This document shows, piece after piece, positions 1 through 7,493 of a DNA stretch of 64,000 nt. The DNA is from CAVQMB01 sp963713445 (lineage in GTDB: Bacteria > Pseudomonadota > Gammaproteobacteria > Competibacterales > Competibacteraceae). The number at the start of each line of letters is the position of its first letter. Positions within the stretch are counted from its first letter, which is position 1. Location of the stretch: positions 62,001 through 126,000 of the forward strand of contig CAVQMB010000047.1 in NCBI GenBank assembly GCA_963713445.1. Direction: 5' to 3'. A program made the position numbers and the translations under genes. The notes beneath the pieces are model-generated. The model was not told where the DNA came from. It worked only from the letters and a program-made list of their open reading frames with translations, and ran no database searches.

Positions 1-149
1 ATAGTATTGCCACGGTAACAGATCTTCTGCGCATCATTGCAATGCAGATACGACGGCGGGAGCTGGCAGCCGGACAATCCGGCACCGGCGAGGAATGCCC
101 CCGCAACAACAACGATCCGGAAACGGGTTGGCAAGCGGACAATTTTCAA
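1..149 (-). CDS. Lipoprotein, 3' part beyond left edge
   Basis: The first 49 residues of a protein that runs off the left edge. A basic start (KIVRLPTRFR) is followed by a hydrophobic stretch and a lipobox LSGC with the lipidated Cys at about residue 28, so the product is probably exported and lipid-anchored. After it come two further Cys residues (HCNDAQKICY). I chose a TTG start at 149 because AGGAG lies 7 bases upstream; an in-frame ATG at 206 would add 19 residues in front of the signal peptide. The gene follows tgpA on the same strand. Function unknown. Confidence 0.55.
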   Translation of the reverse strand, partial: MKIVRLPTRFRIVVVAGAFLAGAGLSGCQLPPSYLHCNDAQKICYRGNT

Positions 150-316
150 GGCGGACTCCTGCGTGTCTGGCAACGAAAAGGGCAAAGCGGCTTGAACAAA
201 CGCCATCAGTCAGCCGCCATGATAGCGCCGCTGACGTGCCATGCGGTTCATCCCCTGATCCAGCCGGGCGCGCCGGATGGCCCGTCGCGGCCACTGCCGC
301 GCTTAACCCGCGCAGT
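150..316. other. Intergenic, no gene seen
   Basis: Short spacer between the end of the transglutaminase gene and the edge lipoprotein. Apart from the possible upstream ATG of the lipoprotein at 206, I see no recognisable structure. Confidence 0.4.
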
Positions 317-2293
317 CTAGATCTGGCGTAGCAGTTCCCGAAAGCGGTCGAGATCCGCCGGGACAGGCTCCCGATACCGCAACCTGGCATAGAGCTGGCC
401 CAACCGCCGCAGCGTCGGCGCCTGAGCCAGCAGCGCAGCCGCCGCCCGTTCGCTATAGTCGAGCGGGCCTTCGTAGGGCCGGCGCGGCACCCCGCGTCGG
501 GCCAGGCGGCGACACAGGCGGCCGTACAGGCGGGCCAGCGGATCGCGCGCCCGGTGGCGCCGCCAGCCACCGATCAGCAGCGCCAGCAGGGGTACCAGCG
601 TAAGCAGAACGGTCATCGCCACCGTCATGCCGCGCCAGTCGACCTTACCCAGCCCCAGCCCCGACAGGAACTCGCGCTGCCGCTGTGGACCATAGGCCAG
701 CACCCACTGGTTCCAGCCGTTGTTGACGCTATCCCACATCAGCCCGAGCCGTCGCAGCCACTCCATATCGCCTCCACGGCGCGCCATGAACGGCAGTGCC
801 TGGGGATCATCGACAGCCGCGTAGAGACCGCGCTCGACCCGCTCCGGCGCCACCGCCGCCGTGGGGTCTACCCGGCGCCAGCCGCCTGCGTTAGGCAACC
901 AGACCTCGGCCCAGGCGTGGGCATCGGACTGGCGCACAATCAGGTAATTGCCGTTGCGCTCGCCGCCCTGATAGCCGAGCACCACCCGCGCCGGAATGCC
1001 CGCGGCCCGCATCAGGAACACGAAGCTGCCGGCATAGTGCTCGCAAAACCCTTTGCGGGTCCGAAACAGGAATTGGTCGATCCGGTTGCCTCCCGTCAGC
1101 AGCGGAGGCTGCAGGGTATAGACGAAGGGCTGATCATGGTAGAACTGCAACGCGGCCTGAACGACCGCCGCAGGATCGTGCTGCTCGCTACGCCAGCGCG
1201 CCGCCAGCGCCCGCGCCCGGGGGTTGCCCCGCGCCGGCAATTGCAGGTCGCGCTGGCGCTGATACGCCCTGAGCGGCCGGCTCTCATGGTGCAGATACGA
1301 CGTCACCGTGTAGCGCAGCAAGTGGTCGACCGACCGCTGTCGCCGCAGCTCATAAGTGGCCGTGAACTCGGCCTGCGGCGGCAGACTGCCGGGCAGATCG
1401 AGGGCGAACAGCCAATGGCGGCCGTGCGGTTCCAGCGTAATGGTCTGCCGGATGCCGTCGCCTTCAGGCCGGTAGGGGATCTGACGGCTGGTCCGCTGAT
1501 GGCCACCGCGCCAGGTACCATCGGCATAGTGCCATAGTACCGGACCGCGCCAGTAGCGCTGAGCCGGCTTCGGCACCGGACCGGCAAACTGCACCCGGAA
1601 AGCGACCGCGGCGGATTTAACCAGCCGCTCGATTGCCCCTGGTGCCATGCTGTCGGCCAGGCCGCTGATGGCCGTGCCGGCATCTTTGGGCAAGCGCCAC
1701 AGCGGTCCCGGAATGCGCGGGAACAGCACGAACAGAATCAGCATCAGCGGCAACGCAAACACCATCAGCTGACCGGCGGTACGCACCGCAACCAGCACTC
1801 GCAGGCCCCGGACACCGCGCTGCAGGACCAGTTGCGCGGCCAGCAGTACCAGCAGCGAGGCCAGCAGATGGGCAACCATGGGCAGATCCTGGTCATACAG
1901 CAGATCCGCCATCAGCAACAGATAACCGAGCACCAGCAGTACCCAGCCATCGCGTTCCGCCCGCGCCTCCAGCACCTTCATGGCACACATCGCGGTCAAC
2001 AGGGCGATCCCGGCATCGCGCCCCAGCAATGTGCCGTAGTGCCATAGCAGCAGCGCGCTGACCGCGACCGTCAGCCCCACCAGGGTCCAGCGGCCAACGG
2101 CCGGCTGGTGGCGCCGGGCCCGCTCCCAGCGCCCGCCGGCCACCACCAGCCAGAGGCCGCTAAGCCACCACGGCAACCGTACTACATTGGGCGCCAGCAC
2201 CAGCGCCAGCGCGCCGAGCAGCCAGGTCCAGGCTGCCAGCGGCAGGGGCGGCGCCGGCGGCTCAGCCCGCCGCCGCCACGGCATCCAGTTCAT
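317..2293 (-). CDS. TgpA-like transmembrane transglutaminase
   Basis: A 658-residue inner-membrane protein with a DUF3488-type N-terminus: about six hydrophobic segments lie within residues 20-195. A periplasmic part follows, carrying a transglutaminase-like core. The papain-like triad is visible as Cys417 (KGFCEHYAG), His459 (DAHAWAEVW) and Asp476 (RVDPTAA). Another membrane segment near residue 555 and a cytoplasmic DUF4129-like tail complete the usual layout, and the length is normal. The gene overlaps the 3' end of the DUF58 gene, and the moxR/DUF58/tgpA order on one strand is the standard operon. The natural substrate of this family is not well established. Confidence 0.9.
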   Translation of the reverse strand: MNWMPWRRRAEPPAPPLPLAAWTWLLGALALVLAPNVVRLPWWLSGLWLVVAGGRWERARRHQPAVGRWTLVGLTVAVSALLLWHYGTLLGRDAGIALLTAMCAMKVLEARAERDGWVLLVLGYLLLMADLLYDQDLPMVAHLLASLLVLLAAQLVLQRGVRGLRVLVAVRTAGQLMVFALPLMLILFVLFPRIPGPLWRLPKDAGTAISGLADSMAPGAIERLVKSAAVAFRVQFAGPVPKPAQRYWRGPVLWHYADGTWRGGHQRTSRQIPYRPEGDGIRQTITLEPHGRHWLFALDLPGSLPPQAEFTATYELRRQRSVDHLLRYTVTSYLHHESRPLRAYQRQRDLQLPARGNPRARALAARWRSEQHDPAAVVQAALQFYHDQPFVYTLQPPLLTGGNRIDQFLFRTRKGFCEHYAGSFVFLMRAAGIPARVVLGYQGGERNGNYLIVRQSDAHAWAEVWLPNAGGWRRVDPTAAVAPERVERGLYAAVDDPQALPFMARRGGDMEWLRRLGLMWDSVNNGWNQWVLAYGPQRQREFLSGLGLGKVDWRGMTVAMTVLLTLVPLLALLIGGWRRHRARDPLARLYGRLCRRLARRGVPRRPYEGPLDYSERAAAALLAQAPTLRRLGQLYARLRYREPVPADLDRFRELLRQI

Positions 2294-3226
2294 AGCACGC
2301 CAGCGTGCTTAGACAAGCCTCACGGTGAGCCCTGCCCTGCCCCGGTTCCAGTGACTCACCCGGCAGCCGCAAACCGTAGCGGTAACCTGCCGCCTCTGCG
2401 GTCAGCACCCAGCGGCACAACTGCTCCAGCCGTGCTTCGGCGGGCAGTCCAGCCAGCACACTTGCATCCAGCCACAGTTCCGGCGGCGCAGCGCCGGCGA
2501 AACGCTTGACCAGCAGTTCGCGGGCCCGGCTGCTGGCTTTCCAGGCCACGTGGCGCGGGGCATCCCCGGGCGGTACCTATTCAAGCCGCTGAAGTCATCC
2601 CCGCTACCGCTCTGGCCAGCACGGGCATCCTGACCGTTACGCGCCTGCGGCAGTGGCAGGGGTCGGTCACCGTGCGGTGTCGGATAGACCAAAACGGCGT
2701 AATCGAACTCGACCCAACTCCAGGCCTGGAACGAGCCCAGCGGGTAGCGGGTCAGCACCTTCAGCCGGCCTGGCTGCAGCCAACCACGCCGGGGCGCGGG
2801 AATCGCCAGCTCCACGTCGCCACCCTCCGCTGGAACATCGCCATATACCGGTATCCCCCCGACGCGCTGCAGCCCGATATCCAGCCGGGCAGCATGGTCG
2901 GCACGGTCGATCCGCACCCTGAAGCGGGCCTGCTCACCGGCAAACACCGGTCCGGCACCCAGCGCGGTCAGCCGCAGGCCCAGCAGGTTGTTATGGCAGC
3001 GCCACATAGCCACCAGACTGACGCCGGCCAGCCAGAAGGTCAGCACGAAACCGAGGCTGTTGCTGTAATTCACCGACCACAAAAACAGCACCAACAGGAG
3101 CCCGCCGAACAGAACGCCGAATCGGGTCGGCAGGATATACAAACGACGCCGTCGCAACCACACCGCACCATGACTGGCTGGGTGGCGCCGCCGGATCCAG
3201 CGCTCGGCGAACGCACCGGCGACCAT
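2262..3226 (-). CDS. DUF58 protein, frame broken once
   Basis: Codes for a DUF58 family protein of about 321 residues once the frame is restored. The N-terminal part has two membrane segments (about residues 30-70) and a beta-rich middle (GGIPVYGDVP...LPRRGWLQPG type). The conserved segment around GLNRYRPGD is where the frame breaks: after NRYRPG the reading frame becomes MPRATWPG, whereas the next frame gives DAPRHVAWKASSRARELLVK, the expected DUF58 continuation. One base is missing in the run of four C at 2564-2567 (plus strand). Both halves look conserved, so a sequence error is more likely than decay. It sits between moxR and tgpA and overlaps tgpA by 32 bases. Confidence 0.8.
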
Positions 3227-3228
3227 GG

Positions 3229-4209
3229 TCAGACCGGAACCGGCACGTGCTCGCGCAGCGATTGCACCAGATCGGCGGGATGACTCCCCGCATCGGCAAC
3301 GCTCTGCAGGCGATGCCCCACCACGGCCGACAACACCGCCTGAATATCCTCCGGCAGCACGTAATCGCGCTGTTCCAGCATCGCCCAGGCCTGGCCGGCT
3401 CGCAACAGCGCCAGACCGGCTCGCGGCGACAGACCACCCCGTAGCCCGCTCAACTGCCGGCTGGCGGCCAGCAGCGCCTGCAAATAGTCCAGCAACGCGG
3501 GTGCAATGCGCACCTGGGCCACCACGCTCCGTAGTGCCATCACCGCATCGGCCTGTAACTGCGCCGGCAACCGCATCAACAGCGCGCGCCGGTCTTCGCC
3601 GGCCAGCAGCTGGCGCTCGGCCCGGGGGTCGGGATAACCCAGCTCAATGCGCATCAGAAACCGGTCCAGTTGGGATTCCGGCAGGGGAAAAGTACCGATC
3701 TGATCGCTTGGATTCTGCGTAGCGATGACGAAGAACGGCTGCGGCAACGGATAGGTCTGGCCATCGACCGTCACCTGGCCCTCCTCCATCGACTCCAGCA
3801 GGGCGCTCTGGGTCTTCGAAGTTGCCCGGTTGATCTCGTCGGCGAGCATCAATTGAGCGAATATCGGCCCGGGATGAAACACGAAATCCTCCTGCTCCCG
3901 CTGGTAGATGGCCGCACCGATGATGTCGGCGGGCAGCAGGTCGCTGGTGAACTGGACGCGCTGGTATTGCAGGCCCAGGGTCCGGGCCAGTGCCTGGGCC
4001 AGCGTGGTCTTACCCATGCCCGGCAGATCCTCGATCAGCAGATGACCGCGTGCCAGCAGACAGGCGACCGCCAGCCGGATGGCGCGCGGCTTGCCTAGCA
4101 CCACCTCGCCGATCTGATCGAGTGCCGCACCAAGCCGGTCATGACCGATCGCGGGCTGCCGAGGCGTGCCGTCATACATGGAGTATCGCGCTGCGCTTGT
4201 CAAACTCAT
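3229..4209 (-). CDS. MoxR family AAA+ ATPase
   Basis: A cytoplasmic AAA+ ATPase of 326 residues, normal for MoxR. Walker A is DLPGMGKTT (about 61-69), Walker B is LMLADE (120-125), followed by the MoxR-typical INRATSKTQSALLE and sensor-1 FFVIATQNP. MoxR proteins act as chaperone-like ATPases, usually with the DUF58 and membrane partners encoded next to them, as here. The start at 4209 (MSLTS) could also be 4179 (MYDGT). It is the first gene of the moxR/DUF58/tgpA operon, with a two-base gap to the DUF58 gene. Confidence 0.9.
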   Translation of the reverse strand: MSLTSAARYSMYDGTPRQPAIGHDRLGAALDQIGEVVLGKPRAIRLAVACLLARGHLLIEDLPGMGKTTLAQALARTLGLQYQRVQFTSDLLPADIIGAAIYQREQEDFVFHPGPIFAQLMLADEINRATSKTQSALLESMEEGQVTVDGQTYPLPQPFFVIATQNPSDQIGTFPLPESQLDRFLMRIELGYPDPRAERQLLAGEDRRALLMRLPAQLQADAVMALRSVVAQVRIAPALLDYLQALLAASRQLSGLRGGLSPRAGLALLRAGQAWAMLEQRDYVLPEDIQAVLSAVVGHRLQSVADAGSHPADLVQSLREHVPVPV

Positions 4210-4255
4210 TGCTGCAATTATTGCGTCCGCTACTGCGGCGTGGGACTCGTGGCGG

Positions 4256-4795
4256 TCAGCCGAAGCGTGGCTGTGACTGGACCTTCAGCTCGATCTTATA
4301 CCGGTGGAAACGTTCCACGTAGTGCCGGGCCAGCTCGCGCAGTTCGGCTATCTGGTCATCACTGACCTGTCGCACCACCTTACCCGGAGCGCCCATCACC
4401 AGCGAATTGTCGGGAATCTCCTTGCCCGGCGTGATCAAGGTGTTGGCCCCAATGATGCAGTTGCGCCCGACGACGGCGTGATCCAGCACCACAGCCTTGA
4501 TGCCTATCAAGGTGTTGGCGCCGATCCGGCACCCGTGCAGCATGGCCATGTGGCCGATCGTACAACCAGGACCGATACGCAGCGGCTTGCCCTCATCGGT
4601 ATGCAGCACCGCATTATCCTGCACATTGCTACCGTTACCGATGGTGATGACGTCATTGTCGCCGCGCACCGTGGCACTGAACCAGACGCTGGCATCGTGC
4701 CCCAGAACCACCGATCCGATCACAGCAGCATTGTCGGCCACGAACCACGAGTCGCTTTCACAGCTGACACTGCGCTCACCAAAGGAATAAAGCAC
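4256..4795 (-). CDS. Gamma-carbonic anhydrase family protein (YrdA-like)
   Basis: A 179-residue left-handed beta-helix protein with hexapeptide repeats (for example IGANTLIG and VVGRNCIIG). The three metal-binding histidines of the family are at His65 (VLHTDEG), His82 (TIGHMAM) and His87 (MLHGCRI). The family includes gamma-carbonic anhydrases and YrdA/CaiE/PaaY-like proteins; whether this one has carbonic anhydrase activity cannot be told from sequence alone. It stands alone, 46 bases upstream of moxR on the same strand. Confidence 0.88.
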   Translation of the reverse strand: MLYSFGERSVSCESDSWFVADNAAVIGSVVLGHDASVWFSATVRGDNDVITIGNGSNVQDNAVLHTDEGKPLRIGPGCTIGHMAMLHGCRIGANTLIGIKAVVLDHAVVGRNCIIGANTLITPGKEIPDNSLVMGAPGKVVRQVSDDQIAELRELARHYVERFHRYKIELKVQSQPRFG

Positions 4796-4862
4796 TGATC
4801 GATCCTCGAATGCCCATCACAGCTCCCGATTTAAGCACACATCCAGCGACCTGCAAACGCAG

Positions 4863-5585
4863 TTATCCGGACAGTGTCCGCAACGTCTGACGCAGGACCG
4901 CCGGCCAGTCGCTGGTGATGGCGCTGACCCCGAGATCACGCAGCGTCTTGACCCACCGGGGATCATTCACGGTCCAGGTCAGGAGTTCCAGGCCAGCATC
5001 GCTGACGGCGGCGGCAAACCTGGCATCGAGCCCACGATATTCGGCATCCAGCCCGGCAAAGCCTTGCTCTCGCGCCAGCCCGATCAAGCTGTCATCGTAA
5101 CCGCCGACCTCGGTCAGGTAGTAACACGGAACTTGCGGCAAAGCGTGGTGCGCCGCCACCAGACTGTCCAGCTCAAAGGAAATGAGTGCCAGTCGCAATC
5201 GGGCGAGGTCGATCCCGCCAATCACCCGCGCCAGGACGGGCCCGATAGCCGGGCCGCACTTGAGTTCGACCAGCACCCGGCGGCCGGCTGGAACCGAAGT
5301 CAGCACCTCCGCCAGGTACGGCATTCGTTCACCGGCAAAGGCGGCATCTTTCCAGCGACCCAGATCGAGGCTGCGGAGCACGCGACTGTCGGTTTCGGCA
5401 ATGACGTGGGCCACGCCCGCACAACGTATCGTATCGGTGTCGTGATGCACCATGATCCGCCCGTCTCGGCTGAGATGCACATCCAGTTCGATGCCGTCGG
5501 CGCCCTGTTCCCAGGCCAACCGGAAAGCGGCCATCGTGTTTTCGGGTGCTTCGCCGGAGGCACCGCGATGGGCGATGATGTCCAT
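4863..5585 (-). CDS. Glycerophosphodiester phosphodiesterase
   Basis: About 240 residues with the GDPD TIM-barrel motifs: IAHRG (His6, Arg7), APENT (14-17), IELDV (Glu33, Asp35) and VHHD (His48). It hydrolyses glycerophosphodiesters to glycerol 3-phosphate and an alcohol. I placed the start at 5585 because AGAGGA lies 6 bases upstream and the protein then starts MDIIAHRG, as in the family; a longer frame reaching 5672 adds a basic segment not typical of GDPD. No signal peptide, so it is a cytosolic UgpQ-like form. Confidence 0.9.
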   Translation of the reverse strand: MDIIAHRGASGEAPENTMAAFRLAWEQGADGIELDVHLSRDGRIMVHHDTDTIRCAGVAHVIAETDSRVLRSLDLGRWKDAAFAGERMPYLAEVLTSVPAGRRVLVELKCGPAIGPVLARVIGGIDLARLRLALISFELDSLVAAHHALPQVPCYYLTEVGGYDDSLIGLAREQGFAGLDAEYRGLDARFAAAVSDAGLELLTWTVNDPRWVKTLRDLGVSAITSDWPAVLRQTLRTLSG

Positions 5586-5707
5586 GTTGAATCCTCTTGC
5601 AAACGGTGGCCGGCAGCGCCAACCGGTCGTGCGGCCCGCGGGACAGGCAATTTGCCGCCGGTCCGGAATCATCCGGCTACGACAGGTGTCTTATCAGCAA
5701 TACGCAA

Positions 5708-5723
5708 GGGCACAGATGTGCCC
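5708..5723. repeat. Perfect inverted repeat upstream of exported protein
   Basis: GGGCAC-AGAT-GTGCCC, a perfect 6-bp stem that can extend by one more pair. It lies in the divergent interval between the phosphodiesterase and the Gln/Arg-rich protein. No T-run follows, so it is more likely an operator or an RNA hairpin than a terminator. Role unknown. Confidence 0.35.
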
Positions 5724-5792
5724 GAAGGAACCCTCGTAGCAACCGATCCCATAGGTCGCGTCCGACGGGGCCACGCTCTAGGCAACACGCTC

Positions 5793-6186
5793 ATGAACAA
5801 GGATCTTCAGACGTTCGTTACTGGCCATCCCGGCACTGATCGCTCTGCTGATGCCGACGGCCCAGGCCGAATTGCCGGCCAACAACGGCAGCCGTGGCTT
5901 CGATCTGCGAATGCAGCAATACCAGACCCAGCGCCAGTGGCGCCCTGCCGATCCAGTCACCCGGCAGCAACCGCAATCGCGTGACTATCAGCGGCAGTTG
6001 CAGTTGCACGATCAGGACACCCGTCAACAGCAGGACCCGGTGCCGCCGCAGGACAGTCGGACGCGGCACCGGCGCGAACGCCGGAGGCTGGACCTCGACT
6101 TACGGCTCGACCAGGCCCGGGATCCGCAGCCGCCGGCACCGAAGGCTCCCCACTATGACCTGCTCGATCCGCCGCGCGGACACTGA
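5793..6186 (+). CDS. Gln/Arg-rich exported protein, start frame uncertain
   Basis: The frame ending at 6186 encodes RIFRRSLLAIPALIALLMPT-AQA, a textbook Sec signal peptide, then about 100 polar residues very rich in Gln, Arg, Asp and Pro (QQYQTQRQW, QLQLHDQDTRQQQD, RTRHRRERRRLDLDL). No ATG precedes the signal peptide in this frame. The ATG at 5793 (MNKDLQ) is one base out of frame; dropping one A from the AA at 5799-5800 gives MNRIFRRSLL, so I suspect a one-base error there. Using the ATG at 5851 would remove the signal peptide. I do not recognise the family. It converges with the CBS protein gene. Confidence 0.5.
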
Positions 6187-6193
6187 CGCCGGC

Positions 6194-6781
6194 TCAGCTG
6201 CCGAAATGGTGGCCGTGGGCTAACTCTGCCAGAGTGGCGGTATGCTCGGACAGCGGGATACTGCCCGCATGTCCCGCCAGTTGTTTGCGGATCTGGCTCA
6301 TCGAGAACAGTCCGCAAACCCGCTGCTCGGCGTCGACCACCAGCAGATGCTGGCGCTCGAAATGGCGCAGGGTCTCGACCACATGCCCTACTTTGATCCG
6401 GCGCACCGTACCGATCGGCAGTACATCGATTGCAGCACGCGGCGTCATGACCATGGTCACCCGGATTTCCGAGCGAGCCACCCGGGTTTCGCTGGCCAGT
6501 TCGATCGGCCGTTCGCCCTGAACGTCGTAACTGGTGATCAGACCGAGAATCTGGTCGGCTGCATCAACCACCAGCAGCAATCGCACCCCGGCCACTTTCA
6601 TGGTCTCCAGGGCACTGTCGATGGCCGTATCGGGCCGCACTGTCAGTGGCGGCACCTGGTTGAAATCGGTCATCACGTCGAGCGCCGCATCATCCAAGCG
6701 GATCACCCGCGGTAACGACGGCGGGCGCACGAAGGTCGCTCCCTCGATCAGGGAAACACACTGCTGGGCATGGTACTTCAT
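6194..6781 (-). CDS. CBS-domain protein
   Basis: 195 residues with two CBS modules, about 40-100 (VPPLTVRPDTAIDSALETM...LLLVVDAADQILGLIT) and 110-180 (VMTPRAAIDVL...HLLVVDAEQRVCGLFS). CBS pairs commonly bind adenine nucleotides and regulate partner proteins; no catalytic domain is attached here. The start is supported by AGAGG upstream. It lies just downstream of the sarcosine oxidase operon, but the spacing of more than 100 bases suggests its own transcript. The target is unknown. Confidence 0.85.
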   Translation of the reverse strand: MKYHAQQCVSLIEGATFVRPPSLPRVIRLDDAALDVMTDFNQVPPLTVRPDTAIDSALETMKVAGVRLLLVVDAADQILGLITSYDVQGERPIELASETRVARSEIRVTMVMTPRAAIDVLPIGTVRRIKVGHVVETLRHFERQHLLVVDAEQRVCGLFSMSQIRKQLAGHAGSIPLSEHTATLAELAHGHHFGS

Positions 6782-6893
6782 GGCCTAACCTCTTTCTGTA
6801 GCGCCATTATCATCGGCACCAGTATACGGCAGGCAGGTCATTGCGGATGACAACACCGGCTCCTGGTTAAGCAATGGTAACGCCGTTCTCGGC

Positions 6894-7493
6894 TCACACC
6901 ACCGCAAGCCCCACACCCTCGGCGGCGTCGACCAGCCAGCGCCACAGGTAATCAGAGAAGCTGCGCCGGACCACGACGTCAACGGCATCGTCGGCGCGGG
7001 CGACCAGCAGCACGCCGGCCTTGGCCAGCACTGTCTGGGCACAGCACCCGGCTGCGAACACCTTCCGATGAAGGTCCAGCGTGCATCCTTTGGCCAGGAT
7101 GTCGCGAACCGCCGGACCGTTCAAGGTAATGACCGCGTGGCCGCCCGTCACATCGATCACCGCCGTGTGCTCGGCTGTCAGTGCCCCGCGCAAGGCCGTG
7201 ATCAGGTCGCCCTCGCCGGCGGCGGGTGTCAGCAGCAGCCACTCTTCCGGTCCCAGCCAGCACACGGTGTAGTCGCCGGCAGCAACCCAGGTATTGGGTG
7301 TATCCGGCAGCTTGACGCCGAGCACCTTGGCCGCTGACTTGGCAAAACTGCCGGAGTGCAGCGCGCCGCGCAGGTTGATGACACCACAACCAGCCTGTTC
7401 ACCCAGCCGCACCGGCGCGCGCTCCGGCAGAGCCGTACTTTGTTCCATCCGCTTGCAGTCGACCAGCGGGCTTTCGATCAGAATCTCAGACAT
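6894..7493 (-). CDS. soxG: Sarcosine oxidase gamma subunit
   Basis: A 199-residue protein of the SoxG family, the smallest non-flavin partner of the large subunit in heterotetrameric sarcosine oxidase. It has GcvT-like features (AAGDYTVCWLGPEEWLLLTP, VIDVTGGHAVITLNGPAVRDILAKGCTLDLH). It overlaps the end of soxA by 8 bases, showing translational coupling, and is last in soxB-soxD-soxA-soxG. Confidence 0.9.
   Translation of the reverse strand: MSEILIESPLVDCKRMEQSTALPERAPVRLGEQAGCGVINLRGALHSGSFAKSAAKVLGVKLPDTPNTWVAAGDYTVCWLGPEEWLLLTPAAGEGDLITALRGALTAEHTAVIDVTGGHAVITLNGPAVRDILAKGCTLDLHRKVFAAGCCAQTVLAKAGVLLVARADDAVDVVVRRSFSDYLWRWLVDAAEGVGLAVV

Noticed and set aside
554..1537. 327-codon frame opposite the transglutaminase gene
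   Set aside because: Shadow frame; the minus-strand gene has its catalytic triad and membrane pattern intact.
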